Source of the DNA: an uncultured Bacteroidota bacterium | Lineage (GTDB): Bacteria; Bacteroidota; Bacteroidia; Chitinophagales; Chitinophagaceae | Direction of reading: 5' to 3' | NCBI GenBank assembly: GCA_946480675.1 | Contig: CAMLKS010000167.1 | Span: forward strand, 1 to 5,962 | DNA: 5,962 nt | Shown here: in pieces, positions 5,847-5,962 of the stretch | How positions within the stretch are numbered: the stretch's first letter is position 1 | How the letters are laid out: each line of letters starts with the position of its first letter | Position numbers and translations under genes: made by a program | Notes under the pieces: model-generated | Databases searched by the model: none | What the model was told of the DNA's origin: nothing | The model's input: only the letters and a program-made list of their open reading frames with translations

Positions 5847-5878
5847 AAAAGCAGTTATGATGAATCATAACTGCTTTT
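5847..5878. terminator. Bidirectional intrinsic terminator (envelope operon / tRNA-Phe)
   Basis: A perfect 14-bp inverted repeat (5847-5860 and 5865-5878) with loop TGAA. On the plus strand the stem AAAAGCAGTTATGA pairs with its complement, which ends in T4 and is followed by CTTTT. On the minus strand GCAGTTATGA is followed after the hairpin by T5. It stands 20 bp after the DUF6326-like gene and 7 bp beyond the encoded CCA of the leftward tRNA, so it can end both transcripts. Confidence 0.88.
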
Positions 5879-5885
5879 CTTTTGG

Positions 5886-5961
5886 TGGTGGTGTGGGCCG
5901 GGATCGAACCGGCGACACAAGGATTTTCAGTCCTTTGCTCTACCGACTGAGCTACCGCACC
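5886..5961 (-). tRNA. tRNA-Phe (anticodon GAA)
   Basis: A complete 76-base tRNA read on the minus strand, from G1 at 5961 to an encoded CCA at 5888-5886, with discriminator A73 at 5889. It shows T8-A9, a D arm GCTC/GAGC with an AGTCGGTA loop, an anticodon stem AAGGA/TCCTT with loop CTGAAAA (GAA at positions 34-36, phenylalanine), variable loop GTGTC, and T arm GCCGG/CCGGC with loop TTCGATC. The acceptor arms GGTGCGG and CCACACC pair at six of seven positions; position 5 (C) faces 68 (A). A terminator hairpin follows 7 bp downstream. The promoter lies outside the window. Confidence 0.96.
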
Positions 5962-5962
5962 A

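Noticed and set aside
5847..5961. tRNA-Phe as an integration site for a mobile element, with the neighbouring genes as cargo.
   Set aside because: No integrase gene and no repeated tRNA 3' end were found in the window; the hairpin beside the tRNA is explained as a terminator.
1..5962. CRISPR arrays, insertion sequences, toxin-antitoxin or phage-defence genes.
   Set aside because: No regularly spaced repeats, transposase motifs, terminal inverted repeats or defence-type domains were seen on either strand.

Overview
The window looks like chromosomal DNA of a Bacteroidota bacterium, probably from the Chitinophagales/Sphingobacteriia side (the lineage within the phylum is inference). Three independent signs support the phylum. 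The first protein ends in a type IX secretion (Por) sorting domain. Three intergenic regions carry exact matches to the Bacteroidota -7 promoter box TAnnTTTG. The starts lack Shine-Dalgarno sequences and are preceded by A/T-rich leaders.

Layout. (1) 1-1270, +: the 3' part of a large secreted, probably repeat-built protein with a T9SS type A sorting domain; its 5' end lies outside the window. (2) 1288-1327: a perfect 18-bp hairpin serving as terminator for both convergent genes. (3) 1330-1779, -: an OsmC/Ohr-type thiol peroxidase. (4) 1780-1974: a divergent control region with a -7 box for the rightward operon and, just upstream, a 21-bp-spaced direct repeat that looks like an AraC-type operator. 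(5) 1975-3900, +: a two-gene operon of an aldo/keto reductase and an AraC-family regulator, 15 bp apart. (6) 3901-4025: the promoter region of the next gene. (7) 4026-5826, +: a Crp/Fnr-type regulator, a small secreted and probably outer-membrane barrel protein, and a four-helix DUF6326-like membrane protein. The last two are 6 bp apart. They have their own promoter, with a 20-bp near-perfect palindrome centred about 43 bp before the expected transcription start. (8) 5847-5878: a second bidirectional terminator. (9) 5886-5961, -: tRNA-Phe(GAA) with encoded CCA.

How it may work together. OsmC and the aldo/keto reductase handle peroxides and reactive carbonyls respectively, and share one divergent control region, so 1330-3900 may be a small redox/electrophile detoxification locus under its own AraC regulator. 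4026-5826 reads as a second regulated unit: a Crp/Fnr protein with a degenerate ligand pocket next to a two-gene envelope operon whose promoter carries a palindrome in the class II activator position. Neither unit has an assigned pathway. The strongest new observations are the two candidate operators and the start correction (4690 instead of 4639) that one of the promoters forces. No mobile element, CRISPR array, phage gene or classical defence system is visible.
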